From NCBI RefSeq assembly GCF_018968705.1, contig NZ_CP076668.1, forward strand, positions 248,001 through 312,000: a DNA stretch of 64,000 nucleotides. The letters run 5' to 3'. The notes under the pieces are model-generated. The model was not told the origin of the DNA, ran no database searches, and saw only the letters and a program-made list of their open reading frames with translations. The position numbers and the translations under genes are program-made. The DNA is from Pseudomonas lijiangensis. GTDB taxonomy: Bacteria; Pseudomonadota; Gammaproteobacteria; Pseudomonadales; Pseudomonadaceae. Positions 33,043 through 43,715 of this stretch are shown here, piece after piece; position 1 is the first letter of the stretch; each line of letters starts with the position of its first letter.

Positions 33043-34626
33043 TCATGCGAAGACCAGTCCCGATGACCGCAGCAGTTCCTGTGTATAGGGCTGCTGTGGC
33101 CTGGCAAAGATCTCTCGTGAAGGGCCTTGCTCGACCACCTTTCCGTCCTTGATGACGATCAGGTCATGCGCCAGTGCATGAACCACTGCCAGGTCATGGC
33201 TGATGAACAGATACGTCAGGCCGTGGCGAATCTGCAGGTCGCGCAGCAAGGCGACGATCTGTTTCTGCACCGTGCGATCCAGTGCCGAGGTGGGTTCGTC
33301 CAGCAGAATCAGATCCGGTTCAAGCACCAGCGCCCGGGCAATCGAGATGCGCTGGCGCTGACCGCCGGAGAATTCATGAGGGTAACGATGACGGGTGGCC
33401 GGGTCGAGCCCGACTTCCTGCAGGACCCGGATGACCGTCTGCTCGCGCTCCTCGGCAGTGCCGATCCTGTGGGTGACCAGTCCTTCGGCAATGATCTGTT
33501 TCACGGTCATGCGTGGGCTGAGGCTGCCGAACGGATCTTGAAAGACCACTTGCAACTGGCGCCGCAAGGAGCGCATCAGGTGCTGACTATGCAGGCTCAG
33601 TTCCTTGGTGCCGAAGCGGATGCTGCCTTCGGAATCGACCAGGCGCAGGATCGCCTGGCCCAGGGTCGATTTGCCCGAGCCGGACTCGCCGACGATGCCC
33701 AGCGTCTTGCCTTTGAGCAGTTCAAAACTCACCCCATCCACAGCCTTGATGTAGCGAGGGTCGCGTTTGAACCAGCCTTTGCTCAACGGGAACCAGACTT
33801 TCAGGTCCTGTACCGACAGCAGGGTGTTGCGATGGGTAGAAGGCACCGGCTCGCCGTCAGGCTCGGCGTTGATCAACAGGCGACTGTAAGGGTGCTGCGG
33901 GTGGTCGAACAGGGCCTGGCAGTCAGCCTGCTCGACGATCTGCCCTTCACGCATCACACAGACCCTCTGGGCTATGCGGCGTACCAGATTGAGGTCGTGG
34001 CTGATGAGCAGCAATGACATGCCCAGGCGCTGTTGCAGGGACTTGAGCAGTTCGAGGATCTTCACCTGCACCGTCACATCCAGCGCCGTGGTGGGTTCAT
34101 CGGCAATCAGCAGGTCAGGCTCGTTGGCCAACGCCATGGCGATCATGATGCGCTGGCGCTGACCGCCGGAAAGCTGATGAGGGTAAGCCTTGAGGCGCGC
34201 GAGCGGGTCACGGATGCCCACCAGGTCCAGCAGCTCAAGCGTCCGGTCCCGGGCGGCCTTGCCCTTGAGCCCCTTGTGGGTGATCAGGATTTCGCCAATC
34301 TGTTTCTCGACCGTATGCAGCGGGTTCAACGAGCTCATGGGCTCTTGAAAGATCATCGCCACCCGGTTGCCGCGCAGGCTGCGCAGTTGCTTGTCACTGG
34401 CACTCACCAGGTCCACGCCGTCGTAGCGGATCGTACCCTGGGTGCTGACGGTCTTTGCCGGCAGCAGGCGCAGGATCGAGTGGGCCGTGACGGATTTGCC
34501 CGAGCCGGACTCACCCACCAGCGCCAGGCATTCGCCGCGCCGGATATCGAGGCTGACACCATGCACCACTTCGTGGCCGTTGAAGGCGACGCGCAGGTCG
34601 CGTATTTCAATCAGGGTCTCTTGCAT
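33043..34626 (-). CDS. yejF: Peptide ABC transporter, fused double ATPase (YejF-like)
   Basis: 527 residues with two complete nucleotide-binding domains. Domain 1: Walker [14 protein letters not shown], signature [20 protein letters not shown] with Walker [11 protein letters not shown]. Domain 2: [44 protein letters not shown]. In the Yej/NppD class one polypeptide powers import of peptides and peptide-nucleotide antibiotics such as microcin C. Last gene of the import operon; starts 1 bp after the yejE-like gene. Confidence 0.93.
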   Translation of the reverse strand: MQETLIEIRDLRVAFNGHEVVHGVSLDIRRGECLALVGESGSGKSVTAHSILRLLPAKTVSTQGTIRYDGVDLVSASDKQLRSLRGNRVAMIFQEPMSSLNPLHTVEKQIGEILITHKGLKGKAARDRTLELLDLVGIRDPLARLKAYPHQLSGGQRQRIMIAMALANEPDLLIADEPTTALDVTVQVKILELLKSLQQRLGMSLLLISHDLNLVRRIAQRVCVMREGQIVEQADCQALFDHPQHPYSRLLINAEPDGEPVPSTHRNTLLSVQDLKVWFPLSKGWFKRDPRYIKAVDGVSFELLKGKTLGIVGESGSGKSTLGQAILRLVDSEGSIRFGTKELSLHSQHLMRSLRRQLQVVFQDPFGSLSPRMTVKQIIAEGLVTHRIGTAEEREQTVIRVLQEVGLDPATRHRYPHEFSGGQRQRISIARALVLEPDLILLDEPTSALDRTVQKQIVALLRDLQIRHGLTYLFISHDLAVVHALAHDLIVIKDGKVVEQGPSREIFARPQQPYTQELLRSSGLVFA

Positions 34627-34627
34627 G

Positions 34628-35650
34628 TCAGCTCCGGGGATCGAAAGCGTCGCGGCAGGCTTCGCCGATGAACACCAACAGGGAAAGAATCAGCGCCAGT
34701 ACCACAAAGGCGGTCAGCCCCAGCCAGGGGGCTTGCAGATTGCGCTTGGCTTCACCGATCAGTTCACCCAGCGAGGCGCTGCCTGCGGGCATGCCGAAGC
34801 CGAGAAAGTCCAGCGCGGTCAGGGTGGCGATGGCGCCCGTGACGATGAAGGGCAGATAGGTCAGGGTGCTGGTCATGGCGTTGGGCAGGATGTGCCGCCA
34901 CATCAGCGCCGTATCGGTCAGGCCCAGGGCGCGGGCCGCCTTGACGTATTCCAGGCTGCGGCCGCGCAGGAATTCGGCCCGTACCACATCCACCAGCGCC
35001 AGCCAGGAGAACAGCGCCATGATGCCCAGCAACCACCAGAAATTCGGTGAAACGAAGCCGGACAGAATGATCAGCAGATACAGCACCGGCAAACCGGACC
35101 AGATTTCCTGAATCCGCTGGCCGATCAGGTCGGTCATGCCGCCGTAGTAGCCCTGGATCGCGCCGGCACAGACCCCGATCACGGTACTGATCGCGGTCAG
35201 CAGCAGGGCGAAGAGGATGGATATCCGGGCACCAAACAGCACCCGCGCCAGCACATCCCGGGCCTGCTCGTCGGTGCCCAGCCAGTTGTGGCTGTCCGGC
35301 GGGCTGGGCGATGGAGCTTGCAGGTCATAGTTGATGGTGTCGTAACTGAAAGGGATCGGTGCAAACAGCATCCAGCCGTTTTTGGCGGCGATCAGTTGGC
35401 GTACGTAGTCACTGGAGTAGTCCGGCTCGAAGGGCAGTTCGCCACCGAAGTCGGTTTCCATGTAGGTGTGCAGAACAGGGTAGTACAGCCTGCCTTCGTA
35501 GCTCAGCACCAGCGGCTTGTCGTTGGCGATCAGCTCGCCACACAGACAGACCAGCATCAGTGCGAGGAAGATCCACAGCGACCACCAGCCCCGCCGGTTG
35601 GCCTTGAACAGCGCCATGCGGCGTTTGCTCTGGGGAGAAAACTCGAACAT
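34628..35650 (-). CDS. yejE: Peptide ABC transporter permease (YejE-like)
   Basis: 340 residues from the ATG at 35650, which overlaps the stop of the upstream permease by one base (TGATG). A long frame extends upstream but is a shadow. N-terminal helix (RGWWSLWIFLALMLVCLCGE, about 20-39), a periplasmic loop, then the DppC/OppC-type permease core with NWLGTDEQARDVLARVLFGA (about 121-140) and EAA loop EYVKAARALGLTDTALMWRH (about 233-252). Forms the inner-membrane channel with the YejB-like protein. Confidence 0.93.
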   Translation of the reverse strand: MFEFSPQSKRRMALFKANRRGWWSLWIFLALMLVCLCGELIANDKPLVLSYEGRLYYPVLHTYMETDFGGELPFEPDYSSDYVRQLIAAKNGWMLFAPIPFSYDTINYDLQAPSPSPPDSHNWLGTDEQARDVLARVLFGARISILFALLLTAISTVIGVCAGAIQGYYGGMTDLIGQRIQEIWSGLPVLYLLIILSGFVSPNFWWLLGIMALFSWLALVDVVRAEFLRGRSLEYVKAARALGLTDTALMWRHILPNAMTSTLTYLPFIVTGAIATLTALDFLGFGMPAGSASLGELIGEAKRNLQAPWLGLTAFVVLALILSLLVFIGEACRDAFDPRS

Positions 35651-36717
35651 CAGGCGCTCCTCGCGGAAAAGTCGATGCGCGGGTCGACCAGCGTGTAGCA
35701 CAGGTCGCCCACCAGCTTGATCAGCAGGCCGAACAGCGTGAACAGAAACAGCGTGCCGAACACCACCGGATAGTCCCGCGACACCGCCGCCTCGTAGCTC
35801 ATGCGCCCCAGCCCATCGAGGCCGAAGATGGTTTCGATCAGCAGGGAGCCGGCGAAAAACACCTCGATCAAGGCCTGCGGAATCCCGGCGACCACCAGCA
35901 GCATGGCGTTGCGGAACACATGGCCATACAGAACCCGGTGTTCCGTGAGGCCTTTGGCTCGTGCCGTGACCACATACTGACGGCTGATCTCGTTGAGAAA
36001 GCTGTTCTTGGTGAGGATGGTCAGCGTGGCAAAACCGCCGATCACCAGGGCACTGACCGGCAGCACCAGATGCCAGAGGTAGTCTTTGACCTTGCCCCAG
36101 GCACTGAGGCTGTCGAAGTTGTCCGAGAGCAGGCCTTGCGCCGGAAACCAGCTGAGGTAACTGCCCCCGGCAAAGACCACGATCAACAGAATGGCGAACA
36201 GAAACGCAGGCGTGGCATAGCCGATGATGACCAGCGTGCTGCTCCAGACATCGAACGCACTGCCATGCCGCACGGCCTTGCGGATGCCCAGCGGTATGGA
36301 GATCAGGTAGGTAATCAGCGTGGCCCATAGTCCCAGGGACAGTGATACCGGCAGTTTCTGGGCAATCAGTTCCGTCACTTCGGCACCACGAAAGAAGCTG
36401 GTGCCGAAATCCAGCTGTGCATAGTTCTTGAGCATCAGCCACAGACGTTCGTGCATGGGTTTTTCGAAGCCGTAGTGCTCCTTGATCGCCTCGATCAGTG
36501 CCGGGTCCAGCCCGCGAGTGCTGCGGCTTGCCGTGCCGGAGGCCGCCACTTCGCCACCGCCACCGCCGACCCCGTTGGGACTGAAGCCCTGAATGCGGGC
36601 GATGGCCTGCTCGACCGGGCCGCCGGGCGCCGCCTGTACGATCAGGAAGTTCACAATCAGAATGGCCAGCAGCGTGGGGATGATCAGCAACAGGCGTCGA
36701 ATCATATAAGCCAGCAT
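35650..36717 (-). CDS. yejB: Peptide ABC transporter permease (YejB-like)
   Basis: 355 residues. DppB/OppB-type permease: N-terminal helix [20 protein letters not shown], the [15 protein letters not shown] loop typical of YejB, a family-length insert (about 50-75), four to five further helices and the EAA loop [20 protein letters not shown] (about 240-259). Starts 1 bp after the binding-protein gene stop and shares one base with yejE, so it is translated in a chain with them. Confidence 0.93.
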   Translation of the reverse strand: MLAYMIRRLLLIIPTLLAILIVNFLIVQAAPGGPVEQAIARIQGFSPNGVGGGGGEVAASGTASRSTRGLDPALIEAIKEHYGFEKPMHERLWLMLKNYAQLDFGTSFFRGAEVTELIAQKLPVSLSLGLWATLITYLISIPLGIRKAVRHGSAFDVWSSTLVIIGYATPAFLFAILLIVVFAGGSYLSWFPAQGLLSDNFDSLSAWGKVKDYLWHLVLPVSALVIGGFATLTILTKNSFLNEISRQYVVTARAKGLTEHRVLYGHVFRNAMLLVVAGIPQALIEVFFAGSLLIETIFGLDGLGRMSYEAAVSRDYPVVFGTLFLFTLFGLLIKLVGDLCYTLVDPRIDFSARSA

Positions 36718-36718
36718 G

Positions 36719-38602
36719 TTATGGCTCCTTCGCGGCGGTGGTCTTGCCTGTCAGGGCAGAAGCCTGGGCATTGGTCAGTGCTGTCGGGCTGATCTGCCAC
36801 CAGGTTTCCAGGCCAATGTCGTAGACGGGCTCGATCTCGGGCCTGCCAAAACGATTGGCGAACACCAACGGCGTTCCTTTGGAGTAGTAGTTGGGAATCA
36901 TGTAGTAGCCCCATTGCAGGACCCGATCCAGGGCGCGGGCATAAAGCACCATGTCCTGACGACTGTTGGCGGCGACCAGGCCATCGATCAACCTGTCCAC
37001 AGCGGGATTGCGCAAGACCATGGCGTTGGAGCTGCCCACTTGTGTGGCGCTTTGCGAGCCAAACAGGTTGTACAGTTCACGGCCCGGGGAAATCAGCGGG
37101 TTGCCGTTTTTCGGCAGACTGACCACGATCATGTCGTAGTCCCGTGCGTTGAGCCGGTTGATGTACTGCGCCGAATCGATGCGCATGAAATTCAGGGTGA
37201 TGCCGATCTGCGCCAGGGTGCGTTTGAACGGCAATATCAACCGGTCGAAGCCGCCCTGGCCGTCGAGAAAGCTGAAAGTCAGTGGCTCGCCTGCCGCGTT
37301 GACCAGCTTGTTGTTGCGCGGATGCCAGCCCGCCTCGGCCAGCAGCTTCAGGGCCTGTAGCTGCTTGTCGCGGATATAGCCGCTGCCGTCGGTGCTGGGT
37401 GGCTGGTAGACCTGTGTGAATACCTCATCCGGGACCTGGCCGCGCAGGGGCTCGAGAATCTTCAGTTCGGCAGCGTCCGGCAATTGCGTGGCGGCCATCT
37501 CGCTCTTGGGGAAGTAGCTCTGTTCACGCACGTAGAAACTGCGCATGACCCGACGATTCAGCCACTCGAAGTCCCACAGCAACGATAACGCTTCGCGAAC
37601 CCGTCGATCCTGAAAGACGGGGTTGTCCAGATTGAAGACAAAGCCCTGTGCCGCAACGGGGCGTTGCCGGGCCAGGATGTGTTTTTGCAGACGTCCGTCG
37701 TCGATGGCCGGGCCGCTGTAGCCGACGGTGTAGCCTGCCGATGAGAACTCCCGGTTGTAGTCGAAGGCTCCGGCCTGCAGCAGTTGCCGGGCGATTTCCG
37801 TGTCGCCGTAGAAATTCACGGTCAGGGTGTCGAAGTTATACAGCCCGCGGCTGACCGGCAGGTCTTTGGCCCACCAGTCCTTGACCCGCTCGAAGACCAC
37901 ACTGCGTCCGGCGTCGACTTTCGCGACCCGGTAAGGCCCGTTGCCCAGCGGTGGCTCGAAACCTCCACCGTTGGCAAAGTCTCTGTTCTTCCACCAGTGC
38001 TCGGGAAGGATGCGCATGCTGGCGATATCCAGAGCCAGCATGCGGTTGAGGTTGTTCTTGAAGTCGAAGCGAATCTGTAGCGGTCCTTCCATGACCACAT
38101 CCTTGACGTCCTCATACATGGGCCGGTAGCTGAAGCTGGCCTTGGTGGTCATCAGTTCAAAGGTGTAGCGCACATCATTGGCGGTGACGGGTGTGCCGTC
38201 CTCGAAGCGCGCCTTGGGGTTGATGAAGAAACGAATCCAGAGGCCATCGGGGGCCATTTCCATTTTTTCCGCGATCAGGCCGTACACCGTGTAGGGCTCA
38301 TCCAGTGAGCGATAGGCCAGCGGGGAATAGACCCAGGTGTCGAGTTGAACCACGTTTATGCCTTGATCGACATACGGGTTCAGGTAATTGAACTGGCCGA
38401 TTTCTTCGGCCGAGCGTGTGAGCGAGCCGCCCTTGGGGGCGTCCGGGTTGACGTAAGCGAAGTGCTGAAAGCCCACAGGGTATTTCGGTGCTTCGCCATA
38501 GACCGTCAAGGCGTGGGTCGGCGCGGCCAGCAGTGCCTGCCCATAACCGTACAGAACAACGCCCAGCAGCAGGCGCCTTAGAAAACGGGAGGTATGCAAC
38601 AT
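36719..38602 (-). CDS. yejA: Periplasmic oligopeptide-binding protein (family 5, YejA-like)
   Basis: 627 residues, long for the family as usual for YejA. Signal peptide [20 protein letters not shown] with cleavage near LLAAPTHA. The mature protein begins [20 protein letters not shown] and carries the family 5 signature segments ([40 protein letters not shown]). It collects the substrate released in the periplasm and hands it to the YejBE channel. It is followed by the permease with a 1-bp gap. A 147-bp gap separates it from the TonB-dependent receptor upstream. Confidence 0.92.
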   Translation of the reverse strand: MLHTSRFLRRLLLGVVLYGYGQALLAAPTHALTVYGEAPKYPVGFQHFAYVNPDAPKGGSLTRSAEEIGQFNYLNPYVDQGINVVQLDTWVYSPLAYRSLDEPYTVYGLIAEKMEMAPDGLWIRFFINPKARFEDGTPVTANDVRYTFELMTTKASFSYRPMYEDVKDVVMEGPLQIRFDFKNNLNRMLALDIASMRILPEHWWKNRDFANGGGFEPPLGNGPYRVAKVDAGRSVVFERVKDWWAKDLPVSRGLYNFDTLTVNFYGDTEIARQLLQAGAFDYNREFSSAGYTVGYSGPAIDDGRLQKHILARQRPVAAQGFVFNLDNPVFQDRRVREALSLLWDFEWLNRRVMRSFYVREQSYFPKSEMAATQLPDAAELKILEPLRGQVPDEVFTQVYQPPSTDGSGYIRDKQLQALKLLAEAGWHPRNNKLVNAAGEPLTFSFLDGQGGFDRLILPFKRTLAQIGITLNFMRIDSAQYINRLNARDYDMIVVSLPKNGNPLISPGRELYNLFGSQSATQVGSSNAMVLRNPAVDRLIDGLVAANSRQDMVLYARALDRVLQWGYYMIPNYYSKGTPLVFANRFGRPEIEPVYDIGLETWWQISPTALTNAQASALTGKTTAAKEP

Positions 38603-38749
38603 GATGGGGCTGTCCTTGTACGCGCTGAATACTCATGCACTGCGAAAAAAACCTCCGGCCGGGGAAGGTGGATGAAACCTGTAGGGCCGGAGGGGCGAAG
38701 CGCAACTCAAGGCGTGGCTCACGGAGCCTGTATGAGCCACGCCATTACC

Positions 38750-41473
38750 TCAGAAGTGATAGGTCATGCGGGCGAACAGCGTGCGGCCCAGCGGATCGGC
38801 ATAGCGCGGGTCGTAGCCGGACTGGAAGTTGTAGGCCTGATTGGAGAACGGCGGCTCGCGGTCGAACAGGTTGCGGACCCCGGCATCCACATCCAGCACC
38901 TTGTCGAAGGTATGCCCGACCGATAGGTCCCAGAGCGTATACGACGCCACCCGAGCGTTGGTGGTGCGGTCATAATCGTTGTAACCGCTGGTGAAGCGGT
39001 TGGTGAGGGAAGCGCGGCTGTTGCCCAGTGACCAGGTGCCGGTCAGGACATGTTTCCAGCGCGAGATTACGCCATCGCCCTGGAAGTCCCCGACCTTGTC
39101 GGTGTAAGGGCCGTCGATGATGTTCTGGTAGTCGTAGCGGGTTACATAGGTGCCGGTCATGCCCAGACCGAACTGGCCGTACGGCGTGTTCGGAAAGCGA
39201 TAGTCCAGGGAGACGTCCACACCGCTGGTCTTGACGATGCCAAGGTTCGCGTTGCCGGTCACGATATTGGCGATCGAACCATCCGGATTGCGGATGAAGC
39301 GGTCGGCGTAGGTGGTGGGGTCGTCGAAGACGGTCGATTCAGGGAACGACTGAATCTGGTTGGAGATGTGAATCCACCAGAAATCCAGGCCCATGGAAAG
39401 GGTGCTGACCGGCTGATAGACGAAGCCCAGTGTCACGTTGCGGGCTTTTTCGGGAGCCAGTTCGGTATTGCCGCCACTGTTGTTGAGAAACTGCTGATTG
39501 CAGTCGCGTCCGGCATTACCGCCAGGCTGCACGGTGCCGCCTGCGCACAGGGTCGGGTCGTTGTAGTAACCCTGGGTGAAGCTCAGGCTGCGCGGCGCAT
39601 AAAGCTCATACAGAGAAGGTGCGCGGAAGCCCTCGCTGTAGGCACCTCTGACCACCAGTTGCTTGAACGGCTGGAAGCGGAACGAGTATTTGGGGTTGGT
39701 CGTACTGCCGAAGTCGCTGTATTTGTCGTGACGAATGGCAGCGCTCAGTTCCAGGCTGTCGAGGACCGGAACGTTCAATTCGGCGTATTGGGCCTTTACG
39801 CTGCGTTCGCCCGAAACACTGCCCGCCGCGTCTGCCCCCAGGCTGCTGACGTCATTGACGAAGGCTTCGTACTCCTGATGCATTTTCTCCTTGCGGTATT
39901 CACCGCCCAGCGCCAGGCCGGCCGGTCCGGCACCAAACCAGTCACCGATTTCCCGGCTGATGCGGGCGTCGATACCGGCCACCCGGCCCACGGCGCTTGA
40001 GTACTGGCCATGGTATTCGTTGGCATCGATCAATGCCTGGCCTGCCGCGGTCTGCGGACCGAACGGGTTGATAATGCCGTTGGCCAGACCGGCGATCATG
40101 GCCGCATCGCTGATATAGCCGTTGGTGAGTGAGGAAATGACCTTGTTCTGGTTGTATGACGCGCCGACGTTGTAGTCCCAGCCGCTGACCATGCCATCGA
40201 AGCTCAGAAGAAAGCGCTGACTGGTGTTCTGGTCGCTGGAACCCCTTGGCCCGGCTGCGGTTTCCCGCCATGCGGTATCGATGGGCTGTGTCGGATCGAG
40301 CACGAAACTGGTCGGCAAGGGTGTGATGCCGTTGCCGGGGTAGTAGGGCGACGAAGCGTCCAGCGACAGGCCGGTCAGCGGAGCCGGGCCGATGTCGGTG
40401 TGGTTATTGTTGCGGGCCCAGAAGTATTCGAGGTTGACGTTGTGGTCGTCCGCCAGCTTGCCGGTGGCCTTGCCGAAAAAGGAAGTCTTCTCGGTCTGCG
40501 GAATCAGGTCGATGTATTCGCGGGTGCTGAAACGGCAGATGCCGTTGCTGGCGATCAGGTTGGGCCCGTTGCAGTTACCGCCGGCCAGCGGATTCGTGCC
40601 ATTGTTGCCCTGGTAATAGTTGCCGGGGAAGGCGGTCCCGGAGGTCTGGTTAAGACCGCGTCCCGGCACATAATCCCTGGCGAATGAGCGGTCGTTGGCA
40701 TCCAGATTCTGCTGCTTGTTGTAGTTGAAGACACCCATGACATTGAAGCGGTCTTCTTCAAGGTCACCGAAGCCCCAACTGGCGCTCATGTCCTTGGTGG
40801 CTCCGCCGCCACTGTTGGTGGGCGTTTCGCCGCCCAGGCTCAAAGTGCCGTCGGTCATGGATTTTTTGGTGATGAAGTTGATGACCCCGCCGATGGCGTC
40901 GGTGCCGTACAGCGCAGAGGCGCCGTCACGCAGCACTTCCACCCGGTCGATGGCGGCAAACGGGATCATGTTCAGGTCGATGGCACTGCCGTTGGGCGTG
41001 CCGACACCCGACAGGGCGTTGTTCGCCAGGCGGCGACCATTGAGCAGAACCAGCGTCTTGTTTGCGCCAATCCCGCGCATGTCGGCGTAGGACGCGCCCC
41101 CGGTTCCGGCGCCGACCGAACCGGCACTGTTGTTGATCGACTGGCTGCCGGTGATGCGCTGGACCATTTCCTGGGTGGTGGTCACGCCCTGTTTCTTCAG
41201 GTCATCGGCACGCAGGATGGTGATGGGCACGGCCGTCTCGGCATCGACCCTGCGGATTGCAGAACCTGTGACTTCGACACGTTGCAACTGGGTCGTGGCG
41301 GGTACGACGGCGGCGCTGGAGGATACGCTTGTACTGCTTGTGTCCGCATCGACGGCATCGGCCGCCTGGGCACCACTCATGCCCATGGCCAGTGCGCAGA
41401 GCAGCACACGGGGATGGCGCCGTACCGCAATGGCGAGGGGTTTGAGGGTGCAACCGGGAAGATTCATCAGCAT
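38750..41473 (-). CDS. TonB-dependent outer-membrane receptor
   Basis: 907 residues from the ATG at 41473 (CGGAAA 9 nt before; another ATG lies two codons inside). Signal peptide up to about AMGMSGAQAAD. The plug domain has QRVEVTGSAIRRVDAETAVP (about 64-83), ADMRGIGANKTLVLLNGRRL and VEVLRDGASALYGTDAIGGV; the beta-barrel ends with the C-terminal Phe signature LFARMTYHF. The long polar loops (Gly/Asn rich) and RVEVTGS start resemble the large receptors of xanthomonads for peptides or sugars rather than classical siderophore receptors. Sitting between exbD and the peptide-binding protein gene, it probably brings in the same substrate. Substrate unknown. Confidence 0.92.
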   Translation of the reverse strand: MLMNLPGCTLKPLAIAVRRHPRVLLCALAMGMSGAQAADAVDADTSSTSVSSSAAVVPATTQLQRVEVTGSAIRRVDAETAVPITILRADDLKKQGVTTTQEMVQRITGSQSINNSAGSVGAGTGGASYADMRGIGANKTLVLLNGRRLANNALSGVGTPNGSAIDLNMIPFAAIDRVEVLRDGASALYGTDAIGGVINFITKKSMTDGTLSLGGETPTNSGGGATKDMSASWGFGDLEEDRFNVMGVFNYNKQQNLDANDRSFARDYVPGRGLNQTSGTAFPGNYYQGNNGTNPLAGGNCNGPNLIASNGICRFSTREYIDLIPQTEKTSFFGKATGKLADDHNVNLEYFWARNNNHTDIGPAPLTGLSLDASSPYYPGNGITPLPTSFVLDPTQPIDTAWRETAAGPRGSSDQNTSQRFLLSFDGMVSGWDYNVGASYNQNKVISSLTNGYISDAAMIAGLANGIINPFGPQTAAGQALIDANEYHGQYSSAVGRVAGIDARISREIGDWFGAGPAGLALGGEYRKEKMHQEYEAFVNDVSSLGADAAGSVSGERSVKAQYAELNVPVLDSLELSAAIRHDKYSDFGSTTNPKYSFRFQPFKQLVVRGAYSEGFRAPSLYELYAPRSLSFTQGYYNDPTLCAGGTVQPGGNAGRDCNQQFLNNSGGNTELAPEKARNVTLGFVYQPVSTLSMGLDFWWIHISNQIQSFPESTVFDDPTTYADRFIRNPDGSIANIVTGNANLGIVKTSGVDVSLDYRFPNTPYGQFGLGMTGTYVTRYDYQNIIDGPYTDKVGDFQGDGVISRWKHVLTGTWSLGNSRASLTNRFTSGYNDYDRTTNARVASYTLWDLSVGHTFDKVLDVDAGVRNLFDREPPFSNQAYNFQSGYDPRYADPLGRTLFARMTYHF

Positions 41474-41639
41474 GGTAATTTCCGACTTGTTCCAGACGTT
41501 ATTGAAATGGCCTTGTGAGCCCTCTTTTCCCGATGCGGTTGTGCCCATCAGGAGTGTCACTTCTTCCTTTCCGGCAAGCCGCTCCCCTCCAGGGGCTTTG
41601 CGGCCCACGGACGAGCGTGCTTACGGAATTCAGTCAGCA

Positions 41640-41658
41640 GGCTTCGCGCGGCGAAGCC
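41640..41658. other. Intercistronic hairpin after exbD
   Basis: Perfect 8-bp stem GGCTTCGC/GCGAAGCC with a GCG loop, 7 bp after the exbD stop and without a T-run on the minus strand. It lies in the 191-bp gap before the receptor gene and may adjust mRNA stability between the exbD and receptor parts of the operon. Confidence 0.6.
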
Positions 41659-41664
41659 CTCATG

Positions 41665-42066
41665 TCATTTCGAGGTCATGACGGATATCTTCGTAATGCC
41701 CGACCTTTCGATCGAGGCCATGGCCTTGGCCACCTGGCCATAGTTCACGGCCGTGTCGGCCTGCAACTGGACGCGGATTTCCGGGTCTTTGGCTTTCTCG
41801 TCCTGCAGGCTTTTTTCCAGCAGTTCGGGGGCAATTTCAGATTTGGCCAGATAGAACTTGCCGTCCTGATCGACGCTGACCACCACCGGGTCTTTCTTTT
41901 CGGCCGGCGCCACCGAGTCGGTCTTGGGCAGGTTGACCTTGATAGCATTGGTCATCAGCGGTGTGGTGACGATGAAAACCACCAGCAGCACGAGCATCAC
42001 ATCCACCAATGGCGTGACGTTCATTTCGCTGAGCACTTCATCGCTGTCCTGGTTGGAAAAGGCCAT
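41665..42066 (-). CDS. exbD: Biopolymer transport protein ExbD
   Basis: 133 residues. One N-terminal membrane helix with the conserved Asp that carries protons (NVTPLVDVMLVLLVVFIVTT, D22), then a periplasmic domain. Works with ExbB to energise TonB. Overlaps exbB by one base. The family member most like it is the ExbD/TolR type dedicated to a nearby receptor. Confidence 0.95.
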   Translation of the reverse strand: MAFSNQDSDEVLSEMNVTPLVDVMLVLLVVFIVTTPLMTNAIKVNLPKTDSVAPAEKKDPVVVSVDQDGKFYLAKSEIAPELLEKSLQDEKAKDPEIRVQLQADTAVNYGQVAKAMASIERSGITKISVMTSK

Positions 42067-42773
42067 TAGCTTGCCTCCCGAACGGATTGGTTGTGGCGGG
42101 TGGCGATGGGTTGGCGCGTGACGGCGAAGGCGCTGCGCTGGGCGAGCGAATCGAAGTCGTGGGCGAAGTCGTCCATGTCGGCAACGGCCAGCTTCAGGCG
42201 GCGCAGGAAGAAGTTGTAGATCAGCACCGCTGGCACCGCGACGGCGATGCCGACGCCGGTGGCAACCAGAGCGTGGCCGATGGGGCCTGCCACCGCTTCA
42301 AGGCTGGCCGAACCAGTGAGTCCGATACTTTGCAGTGCCTCCATGATTCCCCAGACCGTACCGAACAGGCCTATGAACGGTGCGGTGCTGCCGATACTGG
42401 CCAGAATGGCCTGGCCGTTTTCCAGTGCCCGGCGTTCTTTCTGGATCTGTTGGCGCAGATTGCGTTCCAGTCGGTCTGAACGGTTGATGGTGTGGGCCAG
42501 TTGCTGGGTGGTACGAGGTGCATCTTCGACCGCCATCGCTTCAAAGCCGCTGTTGGCGATACGGGCCAGTGCGCCCGGGTACTGGGAAGCGTGTTCGGCT
42601 GCCGTCAACAGGTCCGGGGCACTCCAGAAGGCCTGGGTGAACTGTTTGTTCTGGGATTTCTGCCTCATGTACTGCGCCGACTTGATCAGCAACAGGGCCC
42701 AGCTCAATACGGAAAACAGAATCAGTGCCCAGAGCACGGCCGGAACAATCATGGAGGAAAGCGATGCGTTCAT
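42066..42773 (-). CDS. exbB: MotA/TolQ/ExbB proton channel protein ExbB
   Basis: 235 residues with three membrane helices: one near the N-terminus (MIVPAVLWALILFSVLSWAL, about 8-27) and two in the conserved channel block (ASIGSTAPFIGLFGTVWGIM, about 126-145, and GHALVATGVGIAVAVPAVLI, about 167-186). Uses the proton gradient to drive TonB. It lies 50 bp after tonB. Confidence 0.95.
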   Translation of the reverse strand: MNASLSSMIVPAVLWALILFSVLSWALLLIKSAQYMRQKSQNKQFTQAFWSAPDLLTAAEHASQYPGALARIANSGFEAMAVEDAPRTTQQLAHTINRSDRLERNLRQQIQKERRALENGQAILASIGSTAPFIGLFGTVWGIMEALQSIGLTGSASLEAVAGPIGHALVATGVGIAVAVPAVLIYNFFLRRLKLAVADMDDFAHDFDSLAQRSAFAVTRQPIATRHNQSVREAS

Positions 42774-42823
42774 GGTTTACACCTCACCAGCTTGAATAAA
42801 GTTGTCGGTTGTTATGCGCCGGA

Positions 42824-43651
42824 TCATTCCGGAAGCTTGAAGTCGATGGTCTGTGTCGCGAAGCCTTCGATAGGCGTGTCACCCCGTTTGGCCGGGATGA
42901 ACTTCCAGTTGCGCACGGCTTCCACGGCGGCTTCGTCCAGTACCGGTTTGCCGCTTGATCGGGTCACCTCAACACTGCCGGCCCGGCCATTGGCCAGAAC
43001 CTTGATGCGCAGAATCACGCGTCCTTCCCAACTGCGTCGTAACGCCAGCCCCGGGTACTCGGGCGGCGGATTGCCAAGGCTGGCCAGCCCTGAAACGGCC
43101 GCACTTTCCTTGACCGGCGCCGCAGGTGCTGGAGGTGCGGGCGAAGGTGTCGGCGGTGCCGGGGTACTCGGGGCACTGGGCGCAGGCGGTGTCGGCGGCG
43201 CGGGTGGCCTTGGCTTTTGTACGGGCTCCGGTTTTTTGACCGGCTTGGGTTTTTCGACTTTCGGCTTTTCCACCGGTTTGGGCGGTGGCTTGACCGCGTC
43301 CGGGTCCTCAACCGGCTTTTCGGGCTCGGGTTCAGGGGGCGGAGGTGGCGGCGCAGGCGGAGGTGGCTCCGGAGGCGGCGCTTGCGGTGTCGGTGGTGTC
43401 GGGCTGGTCAGCTCAATCGTCATTTCCGGAACTTGGGGTGCAACTTCCGGAAGTTCGGCTTTTGCGGTCTGCATGTACCACCAGACCGCACCGTGAATAA
43501 GCACCGAAGCGGCAATCAACAAGAAAGCCTGCGGTTTATTCAGACTGCCAGGTCGTGAGGTATTGGCTGTAAACGGAATACTCTGCCATGCCGTGGGAAC
43601 TTCATCGGGCAATGGATCAGGGACCGACTTCAGGGTTGCCGCATCATTCAT
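42824..43651 (-). CDS. tonB: TonB energy-transducing protein
   Basis: 275 residues from the ATG at 43651, with GAGGGAG before it. Short cytoplasmic N-terminus, one membrane helix (AFLLIAASVLIHGAVWWYM, about 41-59, with the His that contacts ExbD), a very long Pro/Glu/Lys-rich periplasmic spacer (about 70-185; runs such as PPPEPPPPAPPPPPPEPEPE) and the C-terminal TonB domain (NPPPEYPGLALRRSWEGRVI to DFKLPE). It spans the periplasm to open the receptor. First gene of the eight-gene operon. Confidence 0.94.
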   Translation of the reverse strand: MNDAATLKSVPDPLPDEVPTAWQSIPFTANTSRPGSLNKPQAFLLIAASVLIHGAVWWYMQTAKAELPEVAPQVPEMTIELTSPTPPTPQAPPPEPPPPAPPPPPPEPEPEKPVEDPDAVKPPPKPVEKPKVEKPKPVKKPEPVQKPRPPAPPTPPAPSAPSTPAPPTPSPAPPAPAAPVKESAAVSGLASLGNPPPEYPGLALRRSWEGRVILRIKVLANGRAGSVEVTRSSGKPVLDEAAVEAVRNWKFIPAKRGDTPIEGFATQTIDFKLPE

Positions 43652-43691
43652 TAAAGCTCCCTCGGAATAGTTGAAGGGCAATAAAAGTCCG

Positions 43692-43715
43692 TTCAAACAT
43701 TTCGTGAATGTTCAA
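43692..43715. promoter_or_regulatory. Inverted repeat upstream of tonB, possible operator
   Basis: TTCAAACATT and AATGTTCAA arms are separated by TCGTG, about 40 bp before the tonB start. It is not a good Fur box and I do not recognise the regulator. Position and symmetry fit an operator for the import operon. Confidence 0.45.

Noticed and set aside
34628..36442. Extending the YejE-like gene upstream to a 604-residue protein
   Set aside because: The added part is out of frame with, and overlaps, yejB; the ATG at 35650 with TGATG coupling is the clear start.
38750..41608. Receptor start at 41608
   Set aside because: The extra 45 residues are not signal-like; the ATG at 41473 has a ribosome site and is followed by a proper signal peptide.
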